A DNA stretch of 64,000 nucleotides from Pseudodesulfovibrio aespoeensis Aspo-2 (GCF_000176915.2 NC_014844.1:2480001-2544000), one strand, 5' to 3'. Counted from the first letter of the stretch, positions 24,348-33,361 are shown. Numbers and translations are program-made. The notes: generated from the sequence alone by a model not told the origin.

Positions 24348-25901
24348 GTGAGCATACTGATACGCACCCCGGACGGCGGTCGGCTGGCCCTTGAGCCGCG
24401 CCCCGGCGACACCCTGGCCCGGACCATCTTCCTGAGCCGCCTGTGGCACGGCGTGCCCCTGTGCTCGGGTCTGGGCAAGTGCGGCCTGTGCCGCGTGCGC
24501 TACGTTGCCGATCCGCCCGCGCCCACCCGCGAGGAGCTGAAAAAGCTCGGCCAGACCAGCCTGGACCAGGGCTGGCGGCTCTCCTGCCTGCACCCCTCCG
24601 AGCCGTGCGAGGTGGAAATCCCCACCCCGGTGCGCAGCCTGCGCGCCATGCGCACCCTGGCCCCGGCCAGCGGCGACTTTGCCCTGGCTGTGGACCTCGG
24701 CACCACCAGCATCCACTGGACCGCGCTCTCAGGCGACACACCCGTGGCCACGGGCCAGGAGCTGAACCCGCAGACCGGCCTGGGCAGCGAGATCATGTCC
24801 CGGCTGGCCGTGGCCGCCACCGCCGAAGGGCGCTTCGTGCTGCGCGGCCTGATCCTTGACCGGCTGGCCGAGATCGCCACCATGGCCGCCCGCAACATGG
24901 GGGGCGTCTGCACCGCCCTTGCCGTGTCCGGCAACCCGGCCATGACCTATATTCTGCTGGGCATGAAGCCCGACGGGCTTGCCAGCGCGCCCTACGCCCT
25001 GACCTACGCGGGCGACGACGAGCGAAAACTCGGAGCCGGGCTGCCCCCAGCCTACATCCCCCCGCTGCTCGCCCCCTTTGTGGGCGCGGACATCAGCGCC
25101 GGGCTGACCGCCATCGAGTACGGAGACGAACCAAAATTTCCCTTCCTGCTGGCCGATCTCGGCACCAACGGCGAGTTTGTCCTGGCCCTGTCGCCGAGAA
25201 AACGGCTGGTAGCCAGCGTGCCCATGGGCCCGGCCCTGGAGGGCGTGGGCCTCTCCTGTGGCCGCACCGCAGGCCCCGGCGCCATCACCGCATTCCGGCT
25301 GACCCCCAAGGGCCTCGCGCCCGTGCGCTTCGAGGGGGATTCGGCCAACGGACCGCCCACCGGCATGACCGGCACTGGCTATCTTTCCCTGACCGCCCTC
25401 CTGCTCCGCCACGGCGTGCTCGACGACACGGGCCACTTCGCCACCGGCTCCACCCCGCTGGCGGCCCGGCTGGCGGCCCGGCTGACCACCCTGGCGGGCG
25501 AGCCCGCCCTGGCACTCGATGACGCCCTCCTGCTCCCGGCCTCGGACGTGGAGGAAATCCTCAAGGTCAAGGCGGCCTTCAACCTGGCCATGTCCGCCCT
25601 GCTGGCCGAGGCAGGGCTGGCCCCGGCCCGGCTGGCCGTCCTGCACATCGCCGGAGCGCTGGGCGAGCATGTCTCCCTGGACGACCTGGAGACGCTGGGC
25701 TTCCTGCCACCCGGCCTGGGAGCCAGGACAATCAAGGCGGGCAACACCTCGCTCAAGGGCACCGGGATGCTCGCGACCGATCCCGGCGCGCGGGCCTTTG
25801 CCCGGACGCTACCGGACACCATAACCGCGCTCGATCTGGCCGCCGACACCACGTTCGGCGACCGGTTCATGCAAAGGATGCGCTTCACCTATGTCGATTG
25901 A
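24348..25901 (+). CDS. RACE-like corrinoid activation protein (2Fe-2S ferredoxin domain plus ASKHA/DUF4445)
   Basis: 517 residues. The N-terminal domain is a plant-type 2Fe-2S ferredoxin with PLCSGLGKCGLCRVRY and a later cysteine in LSCLHPSEPC. The rest is an ASKHA-type ATPase: LAVDLGTTSIHWTALSG (phosphate 1), ALAVSGNPAMTYILLG, LLADLGTNGEFVLAL, AGPGAITAFR and HIAGALGEHVSLDDLE. RACE proteins (RamA relatives) use ATP to drive reduction of inactive Co(II) corrinoid on methyltransferase systems. GTG 24348 has AAGGA 8 bases before it. No corrinoid protein or methyltransferase partner adjoins, so the target is unknown. Its last 11 bases overlap the next gene. Confidence 0.87.
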   Translation: MSILIRTPDGGRLALEPRPGDTLARTIFLSRLWHGVPLCSGLGKCGLCRVRYVADPPAPTREELKKLGQTSLDQGWRLSCLHPSEPCEVEIPTPVRSLRAMRTLAPASGDFALAVDLGTTSIHWTALSGDTPVATGQELNPQTGLGSEIMSRLAVAATAEGRFVLRGLILDRLAEIATMAARNMGGVCTALAVSGNPAMTYILLGMKPDGLASAPYALTYAGDDERKLGAGLPPAYIPPLLAPFVGADISAGLTAIEYGDEPKFPFLLADLGTNGEFVLALSPRKRLVASVPMGPALEGVGLSCGRTAGPGAITAFRLTPKGLAPVRFEGDSANGPPTGMTGTGYLSLTALLLRHGVLDDTGHFATGSTPLAARLAARLTTLAGEPALALDDALLLPASDVEEILKVKAAFNLAMSALLAEAGLAPARLAVLHIAGALGEHVSLDDLETLGFLPPGLGARTIKAGNTSLKGTGMLATDPGARAFARTLPDTITALDLAADTTFGDRFMQRMRFTYVD

Positions 25902-27018
25902 CAGCCTTTTTCCCAACATCACGGCCGAGAACGAGGCCGAGCTGGAGCGGTTCGGCGAGATCCTCAAGCACATCTGGCCGCTCAAGGCCAAGCACCGCGA
26001 GCAGCTCAAGTATGACATCCGCGACATGTCGCGCAGCCTGACCAACGAACGCTCCGAGCGGCGGCTCGACTACATGGGCGACGCCCGGTTCCTCTCGCCC
26101 TACCTGTGCTATTTCCTGCCGTGGAACCTGTACCGCATGTCGCGGCTGTTCAGCGGCATGGAGCTGGACATCCCTGAAGACGGCGAGATCGTGGACCTCG
26201 GCTCCGGGCCGCTGACCGCAGTCATCGCCCTGTGGATGTCGCGGCCCCACCTGCGCAGCCGCAGGCTGACCTTCACCTGCATGGACCGCGTGCCCAAGGC
26301 CATGCAGGCGGGCCTCCAGCTCTTCAACGCCGTGGCGGGCGACACCCCGTGGCGCGTCAAGACGGTCAAGGCGGCCTTCACCGACCGCATTCTGCGCAAG
26401 GCGGATCTGATCGTGGCCGCCAACGCCTTCAACGAGCTGGACTGGTCGGGCAGGACCGCCCGGCCCCAGGCCGAAAAGCTCGCCCGGCACATGACTGGCG
26501 CGTGCAAGGACACGGGCCGCATCCTGCTCGTCGAGACCGGCGTGCGCCTGACAGGCCGGATCATTGCCGAGATGCGCGGCCAGTTCATGGCCCACGGATT
26601 CAAGCCCATCGCACCCTGCCCCCACGCCGTGGAGTGTCCCATGCCGGCCACCGGCAAAAACGCACCCTGGTGCCATTTCAACTTCTCGGTCAAGGGCGCG
26701 CCCAAGTGGCTCGAACTGCTCTCGTCCGAGGCGCGGCTGGACAAGACCGGGGTGTCCATCAACTTCCTCTACCTCTCGCGCAAGGGGGCCAAGGATTTCG
26801 GCGCGGTGCGCCTCATCTCCGAGCCGTTCTCCCTGCACGGCGGCAACGGGCAGTACGCCTGCTCGGACAAGGGGCTGACCCTGGTGGACTACGGCCCCAA
26901 ACACCGCCCCCTGTTCCCCGGACAGGCCATCATCCCGGAGTGGCCCGCCACCCCCGGAACCGACCTCAAATCCGGCGCGCTGGTGCTGCCTTACAAGCCC
27001 GCCATCCAGGAAAAATGA
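25891..27018 (+). CDS. Rsm22-like methyltransferase with cysteine cluster
   Basis: 375 residues with a Rossmann SAM site ([19 protein letters not shown]), an acidic end of strand 2 ([12 protein letters not shown]) and [14 protein letters not shown]. The C-terminal part holds the cysteine pattern [11 protein letters not shown]...APWCHFNF, which matches the CPH..C...WCHF iron-sulfur motif of Rsm22/METTL17 proteins tied to the small ribosomal subunit. Catalysis has been doubted for several family members, so a ribosome-assembly role is as likely as methylation. It overlaps the RACE-like gene by 11 bp and lipB by 4 bp. Confidence 0.82.
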   Translation: MSIDSLFPNITAENEAELERFGEILKHIWPLKAKHREQLKYDIRDMSRSLTNERSERRLDYMGDARFLSPYLCYFLPWNLYRMSRLFSGMELDIPEDGEIVDLGSGPLTAVIALWMSRPHLRSRRLTFTCMDRVPKAMQAGLQLFNAVAGDTPWRVKTVKAAFTDRILRKADLIVAANAFNELDWSGRTARPQAEKLARHMTGACKDTGRILLVETGVRLTGRIIAEMRGQFMAHGFKPIAPCPHAVECPMPATGKNAPWCHFNFSVKGAPKWLELLSSEARLDKTGVSINFLYLSRKGAKDFGAVRLISEPFSLHGGNGQYACSDKGLTLVDYGPKHRPLFPGQAIIPEWPATPGTDLKSGALVLPYKPAIQEK

Positions 27019-27677
27019 TCCTCACCGACCTCGGACTCATAGGCTACGCCCAGGCTGAAGCGATCCAGCTCGAAACGCTGGAGAGAGTCACGGCGGGCGA
27101 GCGCGGCAACACCCTCTTTGTGCTGGAGCACCCCAGGGTCATCACCCTGGGCCGCCAGGGCGGGGCGGAAAACCTGCATGTGGACGCGTCCTTTCTGGCC
27201 GCCCAAGGCATTGAGCTGGCCCGCACGGCGCGCGGGGGCAACATCACCTGCCACTTCCCCGGCCAGCTGGTGGCCTATCCCATCTGGCGGGTGGAGAAAC
27301 GGCCCGGCGGCATGCGCAAATTCTTCCACGACATGGAGGAGGCGGTCATCGCCACCTGCGCCGCTTTCGGCGTCGAGACCACGCGCCGACCCGGCCACCC
27401 CGGCGTCTGGGTGGACGAAATGCGCAAAATATGCTCCATGGGCATCGGCGTGCGCCGCTGGGTCACCTATCACGGCCTGGCCCTCAATGTGGGCCGCGAC
27501 GTGAGCCTGTTCAACATGATAACCCTGTGCGGCATCCAGGGCGCGCGGCCCACCTCTCTCAGCGCCGAGGCCGGACACGACATCACCATTAAGGAAGTCA
27601 AACATGTCTTTATCCGGGAATTCAGAAAAGCCTTTGCGGATTCCGCCCTGGCTGCGGATCAAACTCCCCAGCAGTGA
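27015..27677 (+). CDS. lipB: Octanoyltransferase
   Basis: Moves the octanoyl group from acyl carrier protein to the lipoyl domains of glycine-cleavage H protein and 2-oxoacid dehydrogenases. The 220-residue protein carries [39 protein letters not shown], the active lysine in [23 protein letters not shown] and the acyl-accepting cysteine in [11 protein letters not shown]. It starts within the stop of the preceding gene (ATGA) and its 3' end overlaps lipA by 74 bp. Confidence 0.95.
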   Translation: MILTDLGLIGYAQAEAIQLETLERVTAGERGNTLFVLEHPRVITLGRQGGAENLHVDASFLAAQGIELARTARGGNITCHFPGQLVAYPIWRVEKRPGGMRKFFHDMEEAVIATCAAFGVETTRRPGHPGVWVDEMRKICSMGIGVRRWVTYHGLALNVGRDVSLFNMITLCGIQGARPTSLSAEAGHDITIKEVKHVFIREFRKAFADSALAADQTPQQ

Positions 27678-28473
27678 GCGGTTCTCCTGCACCGAAGGGC
27701 TCATCGACGACCTGCGCCTGAACACGGTCTGCCAGAGCGCCAAATGCCCCAACAAGTGGGAATGCTTCTCAAGAAACGTGGCTACGTTCCTGATCATGGG
27801 CAGCGTGTGCTCGCGCAACTGCGCCTTCTGCAACATCGCGCCGGGCCGCCTGGAGCCCCTGGAAGCGGACGAGCCCGCCCGCGTGGCCGAGGCCGCCCGC
27901 AGGCTCGACCTCAAGCACGTGGTGGTCACCTCGGTCACCCGTGACGACCTGCCCGACGGCGGGGCCGGACATTTCGCGGCCACCATCCGAGCCGTGCGCC
28001 AGACCCTGCCCAAATGTACCGTGGAAGTGCTTATCCCCGACTTTCTGGGCGACGAGGCCGCCCTGCGCACCGTGCTCGACGCCCGGCCCGACGTGCTCAA
28101 CCACAACCTGGAAACCGTGCCGTCCCTGTATCCGGCCATCCGCCCCCAGGCCGACTATCGCCAGAGCCTGACGCTGCTGGCGCGGTCCAAGGTGCTGGCC
28201 CCGTCCATCCCCACCAAGAGCGGCATCATGGTCGGGCTGGGCGAAACCGATGCCCAGATCCTGCCCGTGCTCGACGACCTGGCCGCCGTCAACTGCGACA
28301 TCGTCACCATCGGCCAGTACATGCGCCCCACCCGCCAGCACCCCCCGGTGGCCCGCTATGTGGAGCCCGCCGCCTTTGACGCCTACGCCGCCCAAGGTCA
28401 GGCACGCGGCATCCGCCACGTCTTCAGCGCCCCCCTGGTCCGCTCCAGCTACAACGCGGCCCAGTTCGTGTAG
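27604..28473 (+). CDS. lipA: Lipoyl synthase
   Basis: Radical-SAM enzyme that inserts two sulfurs into protein-bound octanoyl groups made by LipB. In 289 residues it shows the auxiliary cluster motif [13 protein letters not shown] (CX4CX5C), the radical-SAM triad [10 protein letters not shown], and the C-terminal RSSYNA serine ligand. Characteristic segments include [17 protein letters not shown] and [12 protein letters not shown] 27604 lies inside lipB; the conserved PPWLRIKLP region is still within the overlap, so the overlap is real and not a start-site error. Confidence 0.97.
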   Translation: MSLSGNSEKPLRIPPWLRIKLPSSERFSCTEGLIDDLRLNTVCQSAKCPNKWECFSRNVATFLIMGSVCSRNCAFCNIAPGRLEPLEADEPARVAEAARRLDLKHVVVTSVTRDDLPDGGAGHFAATIRAVRQTLPKCTVEVLIPDFLGDEAALRTVLDARPDVLNHNLETVPSLYPAIRPQADYRQSLTLLARSKVLAPSIPTKSGIMVGLGETDAQILPVLDDLAAVNCDIVTIGQYMRPTRQHPPVARYVEPAAFDAYAAQGQARGIRHVFSAPLVRSSYNAAQFV

Positions 28474-28552
28474 ACAGGCGGCACAGAGAGAGAAAATTCA
28501 CCTGACACCGCCGCCGCTGGCGGCGTGGACGCCCCCTGCCCATTGGTGAGGA

Positions 28553-28601
28553 GCGCATCGGGTTGCCTCTGGCCGGGAGGATCAGGCCAGGCCCGATGCG
28601 C
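28553..28601. terminator. Two-tier inverted repeat between convergent lipA and fnr-like genes
   Basis: GCGCATCGGG (28553-28562) pairs perfectly with CCCGATGCGC (28592-28601), with an inner CTGGCC/GGCCAG stem. The right arm encodes the last residues of the regulator. There is no T-run on either side, so termination is only inferred. The rest of 28474-28581 has another small GC hairpin. Confidence 0.5.
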
Positions 28602-29259
28602 GACACTGCTCCAATCCCCAGCGGTCCAATATCCGCACCTCCTTGCCCTCGATTTTCAGCAGACCCGCTTCGCTCATCTTCCTGAGGGAGCGGGACAGGG
28701 CTTCGGGCGTGGCCCCAATGATCTTGGCAAGCTCGCGGTGAGTGATGGACAGCGTCATGACGTCTCCCTCGGCAGAGGTCAGGACATAGGCGGCCAGACG
28801 GGACGGCAGCTGCCTGAGCGACAGCGCGTCGATCATGTCCATGGCCTCCTTGAGGCGTCGTGACATGACCCGCAGGATCATCAGCAGCATTCCCGGATCC
28901 TCCGCCACAAGCCTTTCCAGCTCTCCGGGAGGAACAACCAGCACCGTGCTCGGCTCCAGCGCGGCCAGATTGGCCGGAAGCTGACCGTCGGAAAACACCG
29001 AACAGAGACAAAACGGTTCTCCGGGACCGAAAATGAAGATCGTCTGCTCCCGCCCTTCCTCGGACATCCTGAACAGCTTCACCCGCCCCGCAACCAACAG
29101 GTGCAACCCCTGGGCTGCCGCCTGTTCGCTGAAATACAGCCCGCCTGCCGGGATCGTCTCGATATTCGCCGCCCGCGCCAGCCGCTCGATCTGGTTCATC
29201 GCCAGATGGGAGAACAACGGCAGTGTGCTGATGATTTCAACGATTGTGGTTGTGTCCAT
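28582..29259 (-). CDS. Crp/Fnr-family transcriptional regulator with FNR-class recognition helix
   Basis: 225 residues: an N-terminal cyclic-nucleotide-type beta-barrel (LPLFSHLAMNQIERLARAANIETIPAG, LHLLVAGRVKLFRMSEEGREQTIFIFGPGEPF), a long dimer helix (VMSRRLKEAMDMIDAL) and a C-terminal HTH (ITHRELAKIIGATPEALSRSLRKMSEAGLLKIEG). The recognition helix has E-x-x-S-R, the FNR arrangement that reads TTGAT half-sites, and a perfect TTGAT(N4)ATCAA box sits 15 bp upstream of its start. The FNR iron-sulfur cysteine set is absent; only FCLCS is seen, so it may be a DNR/HcpR-like NO, heme or redox sensor. It diverges from the DsrE/permease genes. Confidence 0.88.
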   Translation of the reverse strand: MDTTTIVEIISTLPLFSHLAMNQIERLARAANIETIPAGGLYFSEQAAAQGLHLLVAGRVKLFRMSEEGREQTIFIFGPGEPFCLCSVFSDGQLPANLAALEPSTVLVVPPGELERLVAEDPGMLLMILRVMSRRLKEAMDMIDALSLRQLPSRLAAYVLTSAEGDVMTLSITHRELAKIIGATPEALSRSLRKMSEAGLLKIEGKEVRILDRWGLEQCRASGLA

Positions 29260-29273
29260 TTTTTTCGCCCGTG

Positions 29274-29287
29274 TTGATCGAGATCAA
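29274..29287. promoter_or_regulatory. Perfect FNR-type binding box
   Basis: TTGATCGAGATCAA matches the FNR/DNR consensus TTGATNNNNATCAA at every fixed position. It lies between the divergent regulator and the zinc-ribbon gene and could serve both directions. Confidence 0.88.
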
Positions 29288-29349
29288 TGCCGCCCCGGCC
29301 TCCCTGGGGCATGGTGCAGTCACAACAGCACGCAACCAGGAGGTGTCCC

Positions 29350-29571
29350 ATGCCCGCTTACGACGTTCAATGCCCGTATTGCCACGCTCCGCAGCACACG
29401 GAGCACCCCGGCGGCTATGCCCCGGTGTATGTGAATTGTCCGGCCTGTGAAAAGCGCTTCATCCTCGAACCGGTCGCAAGCGGAGTCAAGACCTACCGAC
29501 TGAACGAGGCTCCCTGCTGCTCGGATCCGGACTGCCGGGCAACGGAGATGGGCGACAGCGGCAACGACTGA
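29350..29571 (+). CDS. Small zinc-ribbon protein with extra cysteines
   Basis: A 73-residue protein starting MPAYDVQCPYCHAPQ with a second pair in VNCPACEKRFI, together a four-cysteine zinc ribbon or rubredoxin-like knuckle. The C-terminal tail adds APCCSDPDCRATEMG. Metal binding is likely; function unknown. AGGAGG lies 6 bases before the ATG. It is the first gene downstream of the FNR-type box and precedes a DsrE-family gene by 28 bp, so it is probably induced with that module. No signal peptide is visible. Confidence 0.8.
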   Translation: MPAYDVQCPYCHAPQHTEHPGGYAPVYVNCPACEKRFILEPVASGVKTYRLNEAPCCSDPDCRATEMGDSGND

Positions 29572-29599
29572 CCTCAACCTGAACAGAACAAGGAACACA

Positions 29600-29959
29600 A
29601 TGAGCAAGTATCAGTTCATCATCTCCGCCGGACCTGAAAACCCGGTGCGCGCCACCCGATCCGTCATGTTCGCCACCAAAGCGGTGGACGATGGGCACGA
29701 GGTCTCCCTCTTCCTGGTGGACGACGCCGTCTACCTGACCAACCCGGCCCTGACAGAGCATGTCCGGGCCGCCACCGGCGACACGCTCATGCAGTATCTC
29801 CAGGTCATCCTGGACCAGAACATCGAAGTCATGGTCTGCCTGCCCTGCGCCAAGGCCCGGGGCATCAACGAATCCGCCCTGCCAAGCCACTGGCGGCTGG
29901 CAAAAGGCATTGAAGTCATCCGTCGCAATGAGGATGGCTGGAATACCTGGACTTTCTAA
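29600..29959 (+). CDS. DsrE/YchN-family sulfur-relay-like protein
   Basis: 119 residues: KYQFIISAGPENPVRATRSVMFATKAVDDGHEVSLFLVDDAVYL forms the Rossmann-like start, and VMVCLPCAKARGINES has the family cysteine in the usual position. DsrE-type proteins bind or shuttle persulfide sulfur, but many stand-alone relatives are uncharacterised. It lies in the FNR-box module between a zinc-ribbon protein and an ACR3/BASS-like permease. Confidence 0.82.
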   Translation: MSKYQFIISAGPENPVRATRSVMFATKAVDDGHEVSLFLVDDAVYLTNPALTEHVRAATGDTLMQYLQVILDQNIEVMVCLPCAKARGINESALPSHWRLAKGIEVIRRNEDGWNTWTF

Positions 29960-29972
29960 CAGGGAGCGCCCC

Positions 29973-30956
29973 ATGTGGTCTTTTCTGCAAACCATCACGA
30001 AAAAACTGACTCTGGTCATCCCGACAATGATGGCCCTTGGATTCCTCTACGGCATCAGCGCAGAGGCCGGCTGGCTCAAGGCCATGATCATACCCTTCAC
30101 CTTCCTCATGGTCTACCCGATGATGGTCACCCTGAACATCAAAAAGGTCTTTGAGGGCGGCGACATCAAGGCGCAGGGCATCACTTTGGGAGTGAACTTC
30201 CTGTTCACGCCGTTTCTGGCCTGGGGCATGGGGCTCGCCTTTTTTGCCGACAAGCCGTACATGGCCCTTGGCCTGCTCCTGGCCGGGCTGGTCCCAACCA
30301 GCGGCATGACCATTTCCTGGACCGGTTTTGCCAAGGGCAACATGGCCGCAGCCGTGAAAATGACCGTTGTCGGGCTTGTGGCCGGATCGCTGGCTACCCC
30401 GTTCTATGTCCGGGCGCTCATGGGCGCGGCCATTGAGGTGGACGTTACAGCCGTGTTCAGCCAGATATTCTTCATCGTCTTCCTGCCCATGACCCTGGGT
30501 TTCATCACCCAGCGCCTCCTGGTCCGCAAATTCGGCCAGGAGCACTTCCAGAAGCGACTCGGCCCGCGGTTCCCGGCGCTGTCCACCATCGGGGTGCTGG
30601 GGATCGTGTTCGTGGCCCTGGCCCTCAAGGCGCGCACCATCGCCGCATCGCCGGAGCTGCTCCTGACCATCCTCCTGCCGTTGGTCCTGCTGTACGGCAT
30701 CAACTTCACCATCAGCACCGTGATAGGCAAGCGGCTGCTGAGTCGCGGCGATGCCATCGCCATGGTCTACGGCACCGTCATGCGCAACCTGTCCATCGCC
30801 CTGGCAATCGCCATGAACGCCTTTGGCGAGAAGGGGGCGGATGCGGCCCTGGTGGTCGCTGCCGCATACATCATCCAGGTGCAGTCCGCCGCCTGGTATG
30901 TGAAACTCACCCCCCGCCTGTTTGGCCCGGCAGCGGCCACATCGGCCCCGGCCTGA
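29973..30956 (+). CDS. ACR3/bile-acid:sodium symporter (BASS) superfamily permease
   Basis: 327 residues with about ten transmembrane segments, starting VIPTMMALGFLYGI and including GVNFLFTPFLAWGMGLAFF, LLLAGLVPTSGMTISWTGFAKGN and SQIFFIVFLPMTLGFITQRLL. The pattern matches the ACR3/BASS superfamily. In arsenite exporters the discontinuous helix has P-C (as in APCTAMV); here the equivalent reads VPTSGMT with no cysteine, so arsenite transport is doubtful. Association with a DsrE protein and an FNR-type box suggests a sulfur or organic anion, but this is inference. ATG 29973 follows the DsrE stop by 13 bp. Confidence 0.82.
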   Translation: MWSFLQTITKKLTLVIPTMMALGFLYGISAEAGWLKAMIIPFTFLMVYPMMVTLNIKKVFEGGDIKAQGITLGVNFLFTPFLAWGMGLAFFADKPYMALGLLLAGLVPTSGMTISWTGFAKGNMAAAVKMTVVGLVAGSLATPFYVRALMGAAIEVDVTAVFSQIFFIVFLPMTLGFITQRLLVRKFGQEHFQKRLGPRFPALSTIGVLGIVFVALALKARTIAASPELLLTILLPLVLLYGINFTISTVIGKRLLSRGDAIAMVYGTVMRNLSIALAIAMNAFGEKGADAALVVAAAYIIQVQSAAWYVKLTPRLFGPAAATSAPA

Positions 30957-30978
30957 ACGGATTCCAAGGAGGAATGCC

Positions 30979-31482
30979 ATGCTCCCGAACATCAAGAACA
31001 TTCTCTATGCCACTGACCTCTCGGCCAATGCCCGGCTGGCTCTGGGCTTCGCGGCGGTCCTGGCCGACAGGCACGACGCCGAGGTCACTGTCCTCCACGT
31101 GCTCCCGGATTCCCTTGAGCTGCTCAGCGAAGAGGCCGGAATGGACCTGGCCCAGACCTTTGGCGAAAAGGCTGCGTACTGGATCGACAAAGGGGAAAAG
31201 GACAAGGCCATTCAAGCCATCCATGAACGTCTGGAAGGCATTGCCAGGGAAGAATTCACGACCCCCGGCAGCCCCGCTCACCTCGCCGGGGCCAGGATCA
31301 AGGTGGTCTGCGGTGATGCAGCGCAACGCATCGTGGCCGAAACCGAGAGCGGAAACTTCGACATGGTTGTCATGGGCACCCACGGCCAGACCGGCCTGAT
31401 GGGCATCCTGCTCGGCAGCGTGGCCACAGAGACAATCCGTCACTGCAAGATCCCGATCCTGGTCGTTCCCCTGCCTGAATAG
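30979..31482 (+). CDS. Universal stress protein (UspA family)
   Basis: 167 residues: N-terminal IKNILYATDLSANARLALGFAAVLADRHDAEVTVLHVLPD and the C-terminal ATP-type loop MGTHGQTGLMGILLGSVATETIRHCKIPILVVP, the G-2x-G-9x-G(S/T) pattern of ATP-binding Usp proteins. It closes the FNR-box module (AAGGAGG precedes the ATG). Usp genes beside transporters in anaerobes often adjust transport or energy status. A 14-bp hairpin follows. Confidence 0.9.
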   Translation: MLPNIKNILYATDLSANARLALGFAAVLADRHDAEVTVLHVLPDSLELLSEEAGMDLAQTFGEKAAYWIDKGEKDKAIQAIHERLEGIAREEFTTPGSPAHLAGARIKVVCGDAAQRIVAETESGNFDMVVMGTHGQTGLMGILLGSVATETIRHCKIPILVVPLPE

Positions 31483-31497
31483 CCCCTCACGCCGCCT

Positions 31498-31531
31498 CAC
31501 GGCAGGCGGGATGCCCTTCCCGCCTGCCGTG
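31498..31531. terminator. 14-bp hairpin between convergent usp and recJ
   Basis: CACGGCAGGCGGGA pairs perfectly with TCCCGCCTGCCGTG across a 6-base loop. There is no T-run, so it may be a weak or factor-dependent terminator for both strands. Nothing else is seen in 31532-31642. Confidence 0.5.
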
Positions 31532-31642
31532 GGCCAAGGAGCATTCAGAATGGACGCAGCCCAGGCCCGGCAGCCTTGAGGTATCCCCCGGAGGAGCCGG
31601 ATCTGGGCGTCGCGACCCGCGCCGTTCATGGCGTTTTGGCGG

Positions 31643-33346
31643 CTACACCAGCCAGTCGCGGATGCGCAGGTCGATGCTGGGGATTCCGCGGAAGCGGTCG
31701 ATCTTGGGGGTGAAGGCAAAGCGCATGGCCTGCCCCTGGGTGTTGCGGGGAAATTCGCGGCCCATGCGCCACGCCTTGCCGGGCAGTCTGGCCCCGGTCT
31801 GTGCATCGGCCAGCACGAGCTTGACGTGTTCGTTCTCGCGGCCAAAAAGCCGGTACTCGGCCACGGTCACGGGCGCGGAGGCAAAGACCGGCTCCGGGTT
31901 GCCAAGGCCGAAGGGTTGCAGCAGTTCCAGCTCGTTGAGCAGGGTGTTGGTGATCTCGGCAAAGGGGAGCTGGCGGTCGAGCTTGAGGGTCGGGGTCAGC
32001 GGCTCCGGGCCGAGCTGGCTGATGACAAACGCGTTGAACTGCTCACGCAGGGCGGCCAGATTCTCCGGCACAAGGGAGAGCCCGGCGGCCTGCTTGTGTC
32101 CGCCGAAACCGGCCAGCAGCGGGCTGACCGCCTTGAGGCTCTCGTGCAGGTCAAACTCCGAAATGCTGCGGCCAGAGCCTTTGATCAGGCCGGTGTCTTG
32201 GCGCGAGCAGAGCATCAGGGTGGGCCGGTAGTACCGCTCCACCACGCGCGAGGCCACGATGCCGATGATGCCCGGATGCCAATGGTCGGCGTGGAGCACC
32301 AGTCCGGCCATGCGCTTCATGGTCTCGGCCTGGGCAAAGGCCTCGTCCGCGATCTCCTGCTCCTGGCGGCGGCGCTCCATGTTGATGGCGTTGAGCTCCT
32401 CGGCAATGGGCATGGCTTCGTCGAAACTCTTGGCCAGGAGCAGGGAGAGCGCCTTGCCAGGATCGCCCATGCGCCCGGCAGCGTTGACCCTCGGAGCGAG
32501 GTTGAAGCCGATCTGCCCGGCCCCCAGCTCGGCCTTGCGCTCGTAGTCGCTGACCACCTTGAGGGCGGCCATGCCGGGCCGGGCCGCCTCCTTGATGACC
32601 AAAAGGCCGTTCTTGACCAGGATGCGGTTCTGCCCGGTGAGCCGGACCACGTCGGCCACGGTGCCAAGGGCCACCAGATCGAGCAGCGGACGCACGTCCG
32701 CCTGTTCGCCCGGCAGCATCCGGTTGAGGGCGCAGACGAGCATGAAGGCCACGCCCACCCCGGCCAGATCGTCGCAGGGGCCGCCCTCGCGCAGCCGGGG
32801 GTTGCACACGGCGTGGGCATCGGGCAGCGCATCGCCGGGCAGGTGGTGGTCCGTGACCGCCACGAGCATGCCCAGCTCGCGGGCGCGGGCCACCGGGCCG
32901 ATGTCGGAGATGCCGCAGTCCACGGTCAGGAGCATCTGCGCGCCGGCCTGGGCCAGTTGCTCCACGCCGGGGATGTTCATGCCGTACCCTTCCTCCATCC
33001 GGTTGGGCAGATGGTGCATGGCGCTGATGCCACGCAGGGCGAGAAACTCCTTGATCAGGGCCGTGGCCGTGATGCCGTCCACGTCGTAGTCGCCCCAGAT
33101 GGCCAGAGTGCGCCCCTCGGCCAGACCGCGTGCCAGAACCTCGGCGGCCTCCATCAGGCCGGGAATCTCCGAGGGCTTGGCCAGATGGCGCAGGCCGGGG
33201 CTGAGGAAACGATCCATGTCCTCCACCGAGGTCAGCCCCCTGTTCCAGAGGATATCGACGATGAGGGGGGAGACGGACAACTGCTCGGCCATGACGGCAG
33301 ACGAGGGCGGCGCGTTTTCGCCGCGGGCTTTCCAGATGCAGGGCAA
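31643..33346 (-). CDS. recJ: Single-stranded-DNA-specific 5'-3' exonuclease RecJ
   Basis: 567 residues of the DHH phosphoesterase class, acting in recombination repair and mismatch repair. Motifs: IWGDYDVDGITATALI (I), LTVDCGISDIGPVARARELGMLVAVTDHHLPGDALP (II-III, DHH), NAAGRMGDP, the DHHA1 loop GLIKGSGRSI and FGGHKQAAGLSL. The first conserved tryptophan (CIWKARG) favours the TTG start at 33346; ATG 33292 is the alternative. It is the last gene of the long minus-strand run from mtaB. Confidence 0.96.
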   Translation of the reverse strand: MPCIWKARGENAPPSSAVMAEQLSVSPLIVDILWNRGLTSVEDMDRFLSPGLRHLAKPSEIPGLMEAAEVLARGLAEGRTLAIWGDYDVDGITATALIKEFLALRGISAMHHLPNRMEEGYGMNIPGVEQLAQAGAQMLLTVDCGISDIGPVARARELGMLVAVTDHHLPGDALPDAHAVCNPRLREGGPCDDLAGVGVAFMLVCALNRMLPGEQADVRPLLDLVALGTVADVVRLTGQNRILVKNGLLVIKEAARPGMAALKVVSDYERKAELGAGQIGFNLAPRVNAAGRMGDPGKALSLLLAKSFDEAMPIAEELNAINMERRRQEQEIADEAFAQAETMKRMAGLVLHADHWHPGIIGIVASRVVERYYRPTLMLCSRQDTGLIKGSGRSISEFDLHESLKAVSPLLAGFGGHKQAAGLSLVPENLAALREQFNAFVISQLGPEPLTPTLKLDRQLPFAEITNTLLNELELLQPFGLGNPEPVFASAPVTVAEYRLFGRENEHVKLVLADAQTGARLPGKAWRMGREFPRNTQGQAMRFAFTPKIDRFRGIPSIDLRIRDWLV

Positions 33347-33361
33347 ATCAATTCCCGTTGG

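Noticed and set aside
31498-31531. Strong intrinsic terminator between usp and recJ
   Set aside because: The stem is perfect but has no T-run on either strand, so it is listed only as a low-confidence hairpin.
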